From Sulfurovum sp. (lineage in GTDB: Bacteria > Campylobacterota > Campylobacteria > Campylobacterales > Sulfurovaceae), in contig DYMW01000020.1 of NCBI GenBank assembly GCA_020721385.1, forward strand, positions 1-18,750: a DNA stretch of 18,750 nt, written 5' to 3'. A model generated the notes under the pieces. It worked only from the letters and a program-made list of their open reading frames with translations, had not been told where the DNA came from and made no database searches. Shown here piece after piece: positions 7,864 to 15,172 of this stretch. Both the position numbers and the translations under genes were made by a program. The stretch's first letter is position 1. The number at the start of each line of letters is the position of its first letter.

Positions 7864-8274
7864 ATGTATGATTTTAGCTACCCAATCAATGACAATCAAC
7901 GATTTAATATCTATGGAAGCCTTCAAGAAGTCTCTATAGAGAGTGATTTTTATCAAAAAATACGCAATACTCTTTCTATAGTGGTTATTACCCTTGTAGT
8001 TTTTATGGCAGGAGTTTTTTCATTAAAGACCTATCAACAGTATCAATATGAAAAATCCATAATGGTTAAAACCATACATTCTCCTACCAAAGAGTATCCC
8101 ATCGAGGTAACCCATTTAGAACTGACCAAAGCCATTACCAACAGTGTGGTTAAAAGTCTTCAATCAAAGTACCCGACCAAAATGCTTAATGATCAAGAAA
8201 TTAAACACATTATTAAAAAAGTTGTAACCAAAATCGAAATTGACCCTGCACAGGTTAAACAAACACAAAACTAG
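7864..8274 (+). CDS. Hypothetical single-pass membrane protein preceding the LysM gene
   Basis: The 136-residue protein is not a family I recognise. It has a polar N-terminal tail of about 36 residues, one membrane helix (about residues 37-54, TLSIVVITLVVFMAGVFSL), and a Lys-rich C-terminal region of about 80 residues predicted to be mostly helical, with a basic segment around KHIIKKVVTKI. With no signal peptide ahead of the helix it should be a type II protein, with the C-terminal part in the periplasm. A strong AAGGAG precedes the ATG. The gene after it starts 9 nt downstream and shares the layout (Tyr/Asn-rich tail, one helix, periplasmic part), so the two products probably act together at the cell envelope. 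Confidence 0.8.
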   Translation: MYDFSYPINDNQRFNIYGSLQEVSIESDFYQKIRNTLSIVVITLVVFMAGVFSLKTYQQYQYEKSIMVKTIHSPTKEYPIEVTHLELTKAITNSVVKSLQSKYPTKMLNDQEIKHIIKKVVTKIEIDPAQVKQTQN

Positions 8275-8283
8275 GAGAATATT

Positions 8284-9093
8284 ATGTACTACAACATCAA
8301 TGACACCAATAATAACGATTACTATAACAGTTATAAAACAGGCTTATTTGAAAAGGCTAACCAGCAATCGAATTTAAATCGTAATCGTACAATAGCTTTT
8401 GGTCTTTTACTGCTCATGCTTATAGGAGCAGGTTACTATTTTTTTAATCAATCAAGTAGTACTAAAAGTAAGGCTCCAAGCATTAAAATAGTTGAGGCAA
8501 CAGAGCCATTGGTTGAAAAAAATATTCCTACTCAACAGGCAACAACAACCAAAGTCGATACATCAAATTTGTCAGCGAAAGATATTGCATTAATTGTCAA
8601 TATTATTATGCAACAAATGAATGAGAAAAAAGAGCCAACCACCATCAACAGTGAAGTAAAAGCAGTTGATAGTTTGGAGCTTGAAAATGAACTCAATAAG
8701 GTTTATGATGCCAAAGTGGTTAAAAACAGTCAAAATTTAAAAGATACCAACTATTACAATAAAGTGGTGATTGGCAATAATAATGGTCAAGATAATGTGG
8801 TTGAAGATGAACAGACAAAATTACGTGATGCATTAAACAGTGTGATGGAGGCAGAAACAGATACGACCATGCAACCGAGTTCTAATTATACGACATCAAT
8901 TAACAAAGAGGTGGGTACACGTTCTAATGAGATGCGAATTATTGTGGTACAACAAGGAGATACCCTTTCTAAAATTGCCGAAAAAGCGTATGGTGATTAT
9001 GAACAATATATTAAGATATATAATGCCAATCCTGAAATATTGAGTAACCCCGATCAAATTTACGTGGGTCAAAAAATACGTATTCCAGAATAA
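8284..9093 (+). CDS. Membrane-anchored LysM-domain protein
   Basis: The 269-residue protein has an unusual Asn/Tyr-rich cytoplasmic tail (residues 1-35), one transmembrane helix (about 36-55), a long low-complexity periplasmic linker (about 56-215), and a C-terminal LysM domain (about 217-268). The LysM hallmarks are VVQQGDTLSKIAEKAYGD, IYNANPEIL and the closing GQKIRIPE. LysM modules bind N-acetylglucosamine-containing glycans such as peptidoglycan, so the protein probably tethers the inner membrane to the wall or positions its partner there. No catalytic domain is visible. It is preceded by AGGAG and follows the upstream membrane-protein gene after 9 nt. The pair forms an operon that ends at the hairpin starting at 9098. 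Confidence 0.87.
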   Translation: MYYNINDTNNNDYYNSYKTGLFEKANQQSNLNRNRTIAFGLLLLMLIGAGYYFFNQSSSTKSKAPSIKIVEATEPLVEKNIPTQQATTTKVDTSNLSAKDIALIVNIIMQQMNEKKEPTTINSEVKAVDSLELENELNKVYDAKVVKNSQNLKDTNYYNKVVIGNNNGQDNVVEDEQTKLRDALNSVMEAETDTTMQPSSNYTTSINKEVGTRSNEMRIIVVQQGDTLSKIAEKAYGDYEQYIKIYNANPEILSNPDQIYVGQKIRIPE

Positions 9094-9097
9094 AAAG

Positions 9098-9125
9098 AGG
9101 CTTCCTAAAAAGAGGAAGCCTTATT
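9098..9125 (-). terminator. Rho-independent terminator of prfA, shared with the convergent LysM gene
   Basis: AGGCTTCCT (9098-9106) pairs perfectly with AGGAAGCCT (9113-9121) around a 6-nt loop. On the minus strand the stem is followed by CTTTTTATT, a good U-tract for the prfA transcript. On the plus strand it is followed by TATT, a weaker tract, so it may act in both directions. Confidence 0.8.
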
Positions 9126-9137
9126 GTAAAGAAGTGC

Positions 9138-10205
9138 TTAAAGTCCAGCCAATCTAATTGCTTCAGTTTGAGCATGGGCAATGAGTGGGTCAATAACCAA
9201 TTTTAAAGTTCCATCATTCATAATTCTGTCCAGTGAATAGAGGGTTAAATTTATTCTATGATCGGTTAAACGGTTTTGTGGATAGTTGTAGGTTCTAATT
9301 TTTTCAGAACGGTCACCTGAACCAACTTGGAGTTTTCTTTGTGCTGAAGTCTCATCAAGTTGTGCTTGAAGTTGTGCTTCATAAACCCTCGCCTTTAAAA
9401 CCTTCATTGCTTTTTCTCTGTTTTTGTGTTGAGATTTTTCATCTTGAATGGCAGCCACGATTCCTGTAGGAATGTGGGTTAATCGTACAGCTGAGTCAGT
9501 AGTGTTAACCGATTGTCCACCACATCCACTTGAACGGTAAACATCCATTTTAATCTCATTGGGTTTAATATTAATCTCAACATCATCGACTTCAGGAATG
9601 ACGGCCACGGTAATCGCCGAGGTATGCACCCGTCCTTGTGTTTCAGTATTTGGAACCCTTTGTACTCGGTGAACTCCAGCTTCATATTTAAGCTGTGAAT
9701 AAACGGCTTCACCTTTAATTTGGGCAACCATCTCTTTGTATCCACCTGCTGTTCCATCAGATGAACTTACAATTTCAACTTTCCAGTTCATAACTTCTGC
9801 ATAACGTAAATACATTTTAAATACATCCGCCACAAACAAAGCCGCTTCATCTCCACCTGCACCTGCACGCAATTCTAAAAAGATGTTTTTGTCATCATTT
9901 GGGTCACTTGGAAGCATTAAAATTTTAATCTCTGCTTCTAAAAGAGGCAGTTTGGGTTCAAGTTCATTTAACTCCTCTTTTGCAAGGTCACCCAGCTCTG
10001 CATCGCCTAAAAGCTCTTTATTGTCAGCAATGGCATCAGCAGTTTCAATGTACTCTTCGGCTTTTTCAACCAATTTTGCCAGTCCTGATTGTTCTTTTCC
10101 CAAAGCAGTCATTCTTTTTATATCACTAGCGATATCAGGAGCACTTAAAAGAGTATTGATTTCTTTGTAACGGTTAATAAATGGTTGGAGTTTGTCTTTA
10201 AACAT
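9138..10205 (-). CDS. prfA: Peptide chain release factor 1
   Basis: This class I release factor recognises UAA and UAG stop codons and triggers peptide release on the ribosome. The peptidyl-hydrolysis GGQ motif sits in SSGCGGQSVNTTDSA, followed by the usual IQDEKSQHKNR block. The codon-recognition tripeptide is PNT (in RVPNTETQGRVHTSA), which fits the RF1 PxT pattern rather than the SPF of RF2. I start the gene at ATG 10203-10205 (355 aa), with AGG 8 nt upstream and an N-terminus MFKDKLQPF typical of RF1. A TTG two codons earlier is less likely. It lies 91 nt downstream of rpsT on the same strand, separated by a strong hairpin. Confidence 0.96.
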   Translation of the reverse strand: MFKDKLQPFINRYKEINTLLSAPDIASDIKRMTALGKEQSGLAKLVEKAEEYIETADAIADNKELLGDAELGDLAKEELNELEPKLPLLEAEIKILMLPSDPNDDKNIFLELRAGAGGDEAALFVADVFKMYLRYAEVMNWKVEIVSSSDGTAGGYKEMVAQIKGEAVYSQLKYEAGVHRVQRVPNTETQGRVHTSAITVAVIPEVDDVEINIKPNEIKMDVYRSSGCGGQSVNTTDSAVRLTHIPTGIVAAIQDEKSQHKNREKAMKVLKARVYEAQLQAQLDETSAQRKLQVGSGDRSEKIRTYNYPQNRLTDHRINLTLYSLDRIMNDGTLKLVIDPLIAHAQTEAIRLAGL

Positions 10206-10246
10206 GGTCAAAACCTAGTAATGAATTTTATGAAGTTAGGAAAAGG

Positions 10247-10280
10247 TTGTAGATAAAACCCATGAGGTTTTAGTCTACAA
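10247..10280 (-). terminator. Strong hairpin between rpsT and prfA (partial terminator or processing element)
   Basis: On the minus strand TTGTAGA-C-TAAAACC pairs with GGTTTTA-TCTACAA: two 7-bp helices separated by one bulged base, closed by a 5-nt loop. The tract after the stem on the minus strand is CCTTTTCC, a weak terminator tail, so some transcripts may stop after rpsT while others continue into prfA. Seven T residues precede the stem on the minus strand. Confidence 0.55.
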
Positions 10281-10296
10281 AAAAAGGGAAATAAAC

Positions 10297-10566
10297 TTAT
10301 GCAGCTTCGATTTTGTTAACAAGTAAGTTAAGTCTACTTACTTTTCTAGCAGCACTACTTTTTTTGATAAAACCTTTACTTACCAATCTATGAATTTGTT
10401 TGTTGGCAATTTTAAAAGCATCTGCTGCTGCTGGTTTGTCATTTGCTTCAGCTGCTATCAATACTGCTTTAGTAATGTTTTTAATTCTGGTTCTGTAGTA
10501 TCTGTTTCTCTCTGTTCTTGTAGCAGTTTGTCTGATACGTTTAATCGTTGACTTGTGATGTGCCAT
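10297..10566 (-). CDS. rpsT: 30S ribosomal protein S20
   Basis: The 89-residue, very basic protein matches bacterial S20 throughout: MAHHKSTIKRIRQTATR at the start, RNRYYRTRIKN after it, and the closing KGFIKKSSAARKVSRLN. S20 binds 16S rRNA early in 30S assembly and forms a three-helix bundle. AAAGGAA lies 9 nt before the ATG. A TATAGA-type -10 box is visible near 10620 on the minus strand, so rpsT probably has its own promoter despite the co-oriented gene upstream. prfA follows on the same strand. Confidence 0.97.
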   Translation of the reverse strand: MAHHKSTIKRIRQTATRTERNRYYRTRIKNITKAVLIAAEANDKPAAADAFKIANKQIHRLVSKGFIKKSSAARKVSRLNLLVNKIEAA

Positions 10567-10678
10567 GGTGTTATTCCTTTGTTAAGTAACTGTTTTAGGT
10601 GTTAGCTCTGTTTATAAGAGTCTATAATTTGGCGAATTTTATCAGAAAGAATCTTTGTTCTTCTTTATTCTGTGGTTT

Positions 10679-11758
10679 TTATCGCATAATTTCTATAGAT
10701 TGGTGAAGAATTCCATTGGTTTTTAAACTATTTTCACGCTCTATTAGCTCATGTTCTCGTGCTTTTAGTGCCTCTTCCCACTCTTCTATTTCGAGTTCAT
10801 GCTCTTGGAGTTGAATCTCTTTTTGATTGGTTTCTTCAAGATATTCAGACGCTTTTTCTTCTTCAGATAAAGCGGTTTGTATTGTTGATTTGAATGTGTT
10901 TGAAGGAGAATTCCCTATGTCTACAAATCTTGATTTAACAGCAGAGTTTCCATGGTTATCGGTGGCTAAGTAGATAATGAGGTATCGACCTTCTTGGTTT
11001 TTATTGATACTTTCTGTACTCGTTACCATGACTTCTCCATCTTCATTGTCAATCGCTTTCACCCCTGGTTCAATAAACTCTTGACCCTTTTTTAGCACGA
11101 TATGATGGTCACCTAGTAGCGTAATAACGGGTGGTGTGTTGTCTTGGATGGAGGGCGTTTTATAGTTGTTTAACGTTAAGTAAGGGTTACTTTTTATCTC
11201 TTTTTTGATACTTGGGAATTTAAGTAATTTAATATCATCAATACGCCCACTTCCTCTGATGACAAAGGTATTGACAGCGACTATTGTATTGTCCTTTTCA
11301 TATTGTTGTAAATCTGATTCAAGGTTGCGTTCAAAAGTATGCCATAGACCATTGTTCGATGATTCTCCTAAACCATATTGCATATAGCTATTATGATCTC
11401 CTGAGGTATAGATAAGATATCGGTCTTTATCTTCAGTAGCAATACTCACAATAATAACAAAGTCCTCATGATAGTTCATTTTCCATTGTAAGATTTTATT
11501 TTCTCGATTGTTCCAAGAGAGACTCCCTTTATGACTCAATAAATATGTACTTTTAGTTCCCTCACCTTTAAACTCTATAACATTACTTTTTTTTTGATTA
11601 TCATAAATATGGTTAATGGTTGATAGCATATTTTTATTGTGCAGTAACCACCGTTGGGTCGTTTTGTCTTCCCCATCTTCATAGGTTATGGCATGAAGAG
11701 GAGGAGTCAATAGAAGTAAGGTTATCCATAATAGTCGTAAATGTTTTAATTTTTGCAT
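10679..11758 (-). CDS. Secreted protein with N-terminal beta-sandwich-like module, DUF5011 Ig-like domain and coiled-coil tail
   Basis: A signal peptide covers residues 1-23 (ends PPLHA). Residues about 24-178 form a module beginning YEDGEDKTTQRW and ending GSGRIDDIKLL, whose pattern resembles a jelly-roll-like module that I associate with secreted Campylobacterota proteins (from memory, unchecked). Residues about 208-281 are an Ig-like DUF5011 domain, from PPVITLLGDHHIVLKKGQ to ATDNHGNSAVKSRFVDI. Residues about 297-345 are a Glu/Lys-rich coiled coil. No enzyme motif is visible. It follows the beta-helix gene on the same strand after 42 nt, so the pair probably forms a surface-exposed or periplasmic module. 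AAGAGA precedes the ATG, downstream of a heptanucleotide tandem repeat that could affect expression. The function is unknown; glycan binding or adhesion is a guess. Confidence 0.75.
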   Translation of the reverse strand: MQKLKHLRLLWITLLLLTPPLHAITYEDGEDKTTQRWLLHNKNMLSTINHIYDNQKKSNVIEFKGEGTKSTYLLSHKGSLSWNNRENKILQWKMNYHEDFVIIVSIATEDKDRYLIYTSGDHNSYMQYGLGESSNNGLWHTFERNLESDLQQYEKDNTIVAVNTFVIRGSGRIDDIKLLKFPSIKKEIKSNPYLTLNNYKTPSIQDNTPPVITLLGDHHIVLKKGQEFIEPGVKAIDNEDGEVMVTSTESINKNQEGRYLIIYLATDNHGNSAVKSRFVDIGNSPSNTFKSTIQTALSEEEKASEYLEETNQKEIQLQEHELEIEEWEEALKAREHELIERENSLKTNGILHQSIEIMR

Positions 11759-11769
11759 GAGTCTCTTGC

Positions 11770-11790
11770 TTTTTACTTTTTACTTTTTAC
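11770..11790. repeat. Tandem heptanucleotide repeat, TTTTTAC x3
   Basis: Three perfect copies of TTTTTAC (GTAAAAA on the coding strand of the neighbours) are followed by a partial copy, TTTTC. The tract lies between the beta-helix stop codon and the ribosome-binding site of the DUF5011 gene, 12 nt upstream of its ATG. Such short repeats can change copy number by slippage. Confidence 0.85.
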
Positions 11791-11800
11791 TTTTCAATGG

Positions 11801-13996
11801 TTAGTTGTTACTGTTTTCAAAGTCGCGTACATTGTTGCTAAAGGTATTGTTCTCTATGATACTATCACCTTTGACCCGTTTAATGGCAACTTCTATGGCA
11901 TTGCTAAAGTGGTTGTTGTAAACTCTCATATTGTCCCCACCTAAAAGATGGTATAGGTTATGATCAAAAGTATTGCCTGAAACTACCACCAACTCTTTCA
12001 TGTCGGTACCTTCAAAGTCTGTCTCTTCATGTTGTGAGACTTCATAAATCATTCCCACCCCCACTTGCCCACAGTTGCTTATGGTGTTGTTGGTAATGCT
12101 AAATTCTCGGTTGGTTTTATCATGAAAATCAATCAGTTGAATACCATCTTTTCCAGAGTTTCTAATGATGTTGTCATGAATATTGTAGTGCATGGTATTG
12201 ACAATTTTACCTTTAGGGTCTTCCCATTGGTGAATTTCAATTCCATCATCGTGGGTATCTATGATTTGATTGTAGCCAAATTCAAAATTTCCTTTGAGCT
12301 TGGTATCAATATCAATGGCATCATCACCAGACTTGTTAATAATACAATGGAATACTTTTCCTCCCGCTTCGGTATCAAAGCTAATTGCGTCACGTTTAAT
12401 TCCATTGATGTTACAGTGGTCTACAAGGTTTTCATTACCATAAGTAAAAGTAACAAATTTACCTGAATTTTCAACAGTAAAGCCAATAAATTTAATATTT
12501 TCAGAAGCACCTGCTGTTCTACTTCCATCAAAGATACGATGCTCTTTGTCTCCTGTTCCTCTGAGAATGGTATTATTAATATAACTCTCATTACCTGTAG
12601 TATGGTAGTACGAGGCAATGGTTAAGTTGTTTTGTAGAATAACAATTTCATTCAAGTTGTCATAGATACCAGGTGCGAGTAAAATGGTGTCTCCATCTTG
12701 GGCATTCTCTATAGCATCTTGTAACGTAGTATAATCAGAAGGTACTTGGATGGTATGGGCAGACAATGGAGGAACGATGGTCGTGTTGTCTTCTGGTATA
12801 ATGGTGGTACTACTATTGGTATCATACTCAATATGTAAAAGAGGTGCTGAAGTAGATTTACCATCGTAAGATTTAGCTATACGTTTACCTTCTCCTGTAA
12901 TTATAAAAGCCATGGCATTACCACTACTCCAACTGTTTTGATTGACAAGTTCTTGAACAATACTATGAAGATTACTTGTTTGTTGGGTTTCTTTATAGTT
13001 GACTCCTTTTGTATTCCATACCAAAGGAGACCAGTTGACCAAAGAGGTTGTTTTGGCTCTTGAAGAGATATTGGCAGAACTTGATGTAAACGTTAATGCA
13101 GATGCAACTTTTTCACCATGAATGGTTAGTGTAGTGGCTTCAGATGAGGTCTCGTCAACTTCAAATTGAATGTAAGCTTCTGTAATGTTGGCATTTTTAG
13201 GAATGTTTAGCGTATTAAAACGTAACCCAACGATTTGTTGTTTATTACCATCTTGAATTAACTCCAAATCGGAACTACCCAAACTTACTTTGGTTGAAGA
13301 TTCCTCAGCATCATCTGAATTGGCATTGATACGACTTTCAATGATGTTGGAACTATTATTTACAGGAGGTTCAATAATCGGTGTTTCATCATTATTTTCG
13401 TTATCTTCAAATTCAATATGCAACAGTGGAGCCAAAGAGGCTTGACCATCATAAGATTTAGCAATGCGTTTACCATTCCCTGAAATAATAAATACCATAG
13501 GACTGTTACTGTTCCATGTTTCTTGGTTGACAAGTTCTTGAATAATTGTATGTATATCACTACTTTGTTGAGCATCACTTTGTTCACCTTTGTTGTTCCA
13601 TACTTCTGGATTCCATGTAACAAAAGTGGATGTTTTACTTCTTGCAGAGATATTGTTACTGCTTGAAGTAAACGTCAGAGCATGGGTACTTTTTTCGCCA
13701 TGAATGATAAGTGAGGTAGCTTCCGATGAAGTTTCATCAACTTCAAATTGAAGATAGGCTTTGGTGATGGTTGCATTTTTAGGAATATTAAGACTGCTAA
13801 AATGTAGTCCTACTATTTGTTGTTTATTTCCATCTTGGGTTAATTCTAAATCTGAACTGCTAAGGCTAACACGCCCATTATACTCTTCGGCATCATTGCT
13901 ACTACTATGGATTCGGTTTTCTACTTCATTGGCTAAAACATTGCTTTCCATAGCAATGAATAATGAAGAAGCTAATAAAAATTGTTTAAATGTCAT
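11801..13996 (-). CDS. Secreted right-handed beta-helix protein with two DNRLRE-type domains
   Basis: The 731-residue protein begins with a signal peptide (about residues 1-22, ends VLA). Residues 28-196 and 222-392 are two closely similar modules, each opening with RIxxxSxDAEE, containing SSDLEL.QDGNKQQIVGL and FEVDETSSEAT, and closing KRIAKSYDG...APLLHIE. They resemble the DNRLRE family, a beta-sandwich module found on secreted carbohydrate-active proteins. Pro/Asn/Thr-rich linkers follow each. Residues about 415-731 form a parallel beta-helix of the polysaccharide-lyase/NosD type: it starts IQVPSDYTTLQDAIENAQDG and has repeated N-N-T-I/F turns. DDAIDID and HDDGIEIH acidic patches resemble calcium-binding or lyase-like sites, but no catalytic set can be assigned. 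AAAGGAAG precedes the ATG. Likely exported; a lyase, epimerase or adhesin role cannot be separated by eye. Confidence 0.85.
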   Translation of the reverse strand: MTFKQFLLASSLFIAMESNVLANEVENRIHSSSNDAEEYNGRVSLSSSDLELTQDGNKQQIVGLHFSSLNIPKNATITKAYLQFEVDETSSEATSLIIHGEKSTHALTFTSSSNNISARSKTSTFVTWNPEVWNNKGEQSDAQQSSDIHTIIQELVNQETWNSNSPMVFIISGNGKRIAKSYDGQASLAPLLHIEFEDNENNDETPIIEPPVNNSSNIIESRINANSDDAEESSTKVSLGSSDLELIQDGNKQQIVGLRFNTLNIPKNANITEAYIQFEVDETSSEATTLTIHGEKVASALTFTSSSANISSRAKTTSLVNWSPLVWNTKGVNYKETQQTSNLHSIVQELVNQNSWSSGNAMAFIITGEGKRIAKSYDGKSTSAPLLHIEYDTNSSTTIIPEDNTTIVPPLSAHTIQVPSDYTTLQDAIENAQDGDTILLAPGIYDNLNEIVILQNNLTIASYYHTTGNESYINNTILRGTGDKEHRIFDGSRTAGASENIKFIGFTVENSGKFVTFTYGNENLVDHCNINGIKRDAISFDTEAGGKVFHCIINKSGDDAIDIDTKLKGNFEFGYNQIIDTHDDGIEIHQWEDPKGKIVNTMHYNIHDNIIRNSGKDGIQLIDFHDKTNREFSITNNTISNCGQVGVGMIYEVSQHEETDFEGTDMKELVVVSGNTFDHNLYHLLGGDNMRVYNNHFSNAIEVAIKRVKGDSIIENNTFSNNVRDFENSNN
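12821..13915 (-). repeat. Intragenic duplication of the DNRLRE module
   Basis: The segments coding residues 28-196 (13409-13915) and 222-392 (12821-13333) encode modules that are mostly identical in stretches such as FEVDETSSEAT and KRIAKSYDG. They share long blocks at the DNA level with scattered silent changes, which suggests an in-gene tandem duplication that has since diverged. Confidence 0.75.
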
Positions 13997-14163
13997 AATT
14001 CTTCCTTTCTTAAGTTTTAAATATTATATTATATATTTTTTAATATTTTAAAACATATAGTAATTTTATTTAATATATATTTTAAATATTTAATTAAGAA
14101 TATCCAGTCTCATTTTTATGAGACAAATTTAAGTATAATGCTTAAAAAGTTAAAGGAGTGGTT
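13997..14163. promoter_or_regulatory. Divergent promoter region with a palindrome upstream of the thioredoxin-like gene
   Basis: The left part (about 14000-14100) is almost pure A/T and probably holds the promoter of the beta-helix gene, but no single box stands out. On the plus strand TATAAT lies at 14134-14139. Just upstream is a perfect inverted repeat, GTCTCAT (14107-14113) and ATGAGAC (14118-14124) with a TTTT centre. It covers the place where the -35 region would be, so it is a candidate operator. AAAGGAG at 14152-14157 is the ribosome-binding site. Confidence 0.55.
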
Positions 14164-14652
14164 GTGGGAAAAATTTTAATTTTATTAGTGACTTTAACCT
14201 TTTTGTCCTGTAGTGATAGAGAAAAAGGTGTTGACCATCATCAAGAGAAAGAGCAGGTAGAAGCATTTCAAAAGAGTATTTTGGCAACTAAAAAAGCATA
14301 CGCTTTTGATATTTATAGTGATTATAATGAGGCGTATGCACTTGCAAAAGCAAAGAATAAAAGTGTCTTTATTCTTTTTACGACCGAGTATTGTCGTTGG
14401 TGTATTAAGTTAAAAGAGATAACACTCAAAGACCCCGAATTGGGTCGAAGACTGCAAGAGGAGTTTGTGGTTCTTTTTTTAGACCGAGATAGAAGTACAT
14501 ATCCCACTAAATACAAAGTAAGAGGGGTTCCTGCGGTCTATTTAACGGATAAAAATGAAGAGTTGTTTACCTCAATGGTGGGGTATCACAAGAATCCTGA
14601 AGATTATATTAAGTGGTTTGATTATATTAAAATTGAAACGAGTGAACTTTAA
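14164..14652 (+). CDS. Thioredoxin-fold lipoprotein with CRWC active site
   Basis: I start at GTG 14164-14166, 6 nt after AGGAG; another GTG at 14158 directly abuts the ribosome-binding site and is implausible. The 162-residue product begins with a short hydrophobic signal ending TFLSC, a probable lipobox with Cys16 as the lipidated residue. After a charged linker comes a thioredoxin-like domain with the redox motif Cys77-Arg-Trp-Cys80 and the cis-proline loop GVPAVYL (Pro123). Members of this thioredoxin-like group act as periplasmic disulfide reductases or isomerases, for instance in cytochrome c or sulfur-oxidation systems. No such partner genes are in view. The stop is 1 nt from the convergent hydrogenase-like small subunit. 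The palindrome at 14107-14124 may control expression. Confidence 0.85.
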   Translation: MGKILILLVTLTFLSCSDREKGVDHHQEKEQVEAFQKSILATKKAYAFDIYSDYNEAYALAKAKNKSVFILFTTEYCRWCIKLKEITLKDPELGRRLQEEFVVLFLDRDRSTYPTKYKVRGVPAVYLTDKNEELFTSMVGYHKNPEDYIKWFDYIKIETSEL

Positions 14653-14653
14653 G

Positions 14654-15160
14654 CTAAAGAGATTCTAAATATCTAAGTAAATGACGCATTAAAGTTCTTG
14701 GTTCAGGTGGACATCCTGCAATATGGTAAACGGTGGAAAAGTGTTTGTCAACTTCACCTTTAATGGCAAAATTTTTTAAGAAAGAGGCGTGCATTAAAGG
14801 ACAATCTCCTATGGTGATAATCTGTTTAGAGGCGGGTAATTTTTGAAAATCTTCTTGACATTGATGATACATGTTTTCAGTTAAAAGACCTGTAATGAGT
14901 ATGATGTCGGCGTTGTTTGCGTCATAAACAACGTGTATACCAAGTTGTGCAACATTATAGTGGGGTGTAAAAAGTGCTTGAAGTTCAAGTTCACATGCAC
15001 CACAGCTTCCACTGTCTAAAATATAGAGTTTTAGAGTGCCTGAAAAATGTTTTTTAATGGTTATTTTTAATGCTCTGTTTAATGCTTTTAATTCACCATC
15101 CATTTCTGGTTTACGGTTTGCTTTATGGGTATCTATGGTATTTTTTAATGGGTTAAACAT
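14654..15160 (-). CDS. Hydrogenase-4/complex I-like small subunit (NuoB/HyfI/HycG type)
   Basis: The 168-residue protein matches the 20-kDa iron-sulfur subunit family. Four cysteines expected to bind one [4Fe-4S] cluster are all present: Cys53 and Cys56 in SGSCGACELEL, Cys120 in GDCPLMH and Cys150 in AGCPPEP. It has no signal peptide or membrane helix, so it would sit on the cytoplasmic side. It begins 12 nt after the large-subunit gene and the two are clearly one transcription unit. In complete hydrogenase-4 or complex I-like enzymes this subunit passes electrons between the large subunit and further iron-sulfur proteins. Neither those ferredoxin-like subunits nor the membrane antiporter-like subunits are encoded in the window. 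Confidence 0.88.
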   Translation of the reverse strand: MFNPLKNTIDTHKANRKPEMDGELKALNRALKITIKKHFSGTLKLYILDSGSCGACELELQALFTPHYNVAQLGIHVVYDANNADIILITGLLTENMYHQCQEDFQKLPASKQIITIGDCPLMHASFLKNFAIKGEVDKHFSTVYHIAGCPPEPRTLMRHLLRYLESL

Positions 15161-15172
15161 GAAAAACCTTTC

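Noticed and set aside
9883..10170. 95-residue Ser-rich open frame opposite prfA
   Set aside because: It is a shadow of the helical N-terminal part of prfA with no initiation signals.
12065..12466. 133-residue open frame opposite the beta-helix region
   Set aside because: It is antisense to the repetitive beta-helix coding sequence, has no ribosome-binding site and its hydrophobic/Asn-rich composition follows from the regular codons of the opposite strand.
12821..13915. Mobile element or CRISPR-like repeat
   Set aside because: The repetition is an in-frame domain duplication inside one gene; there are no short regularly spaced repeats, terminal inverted repeats or transposase.
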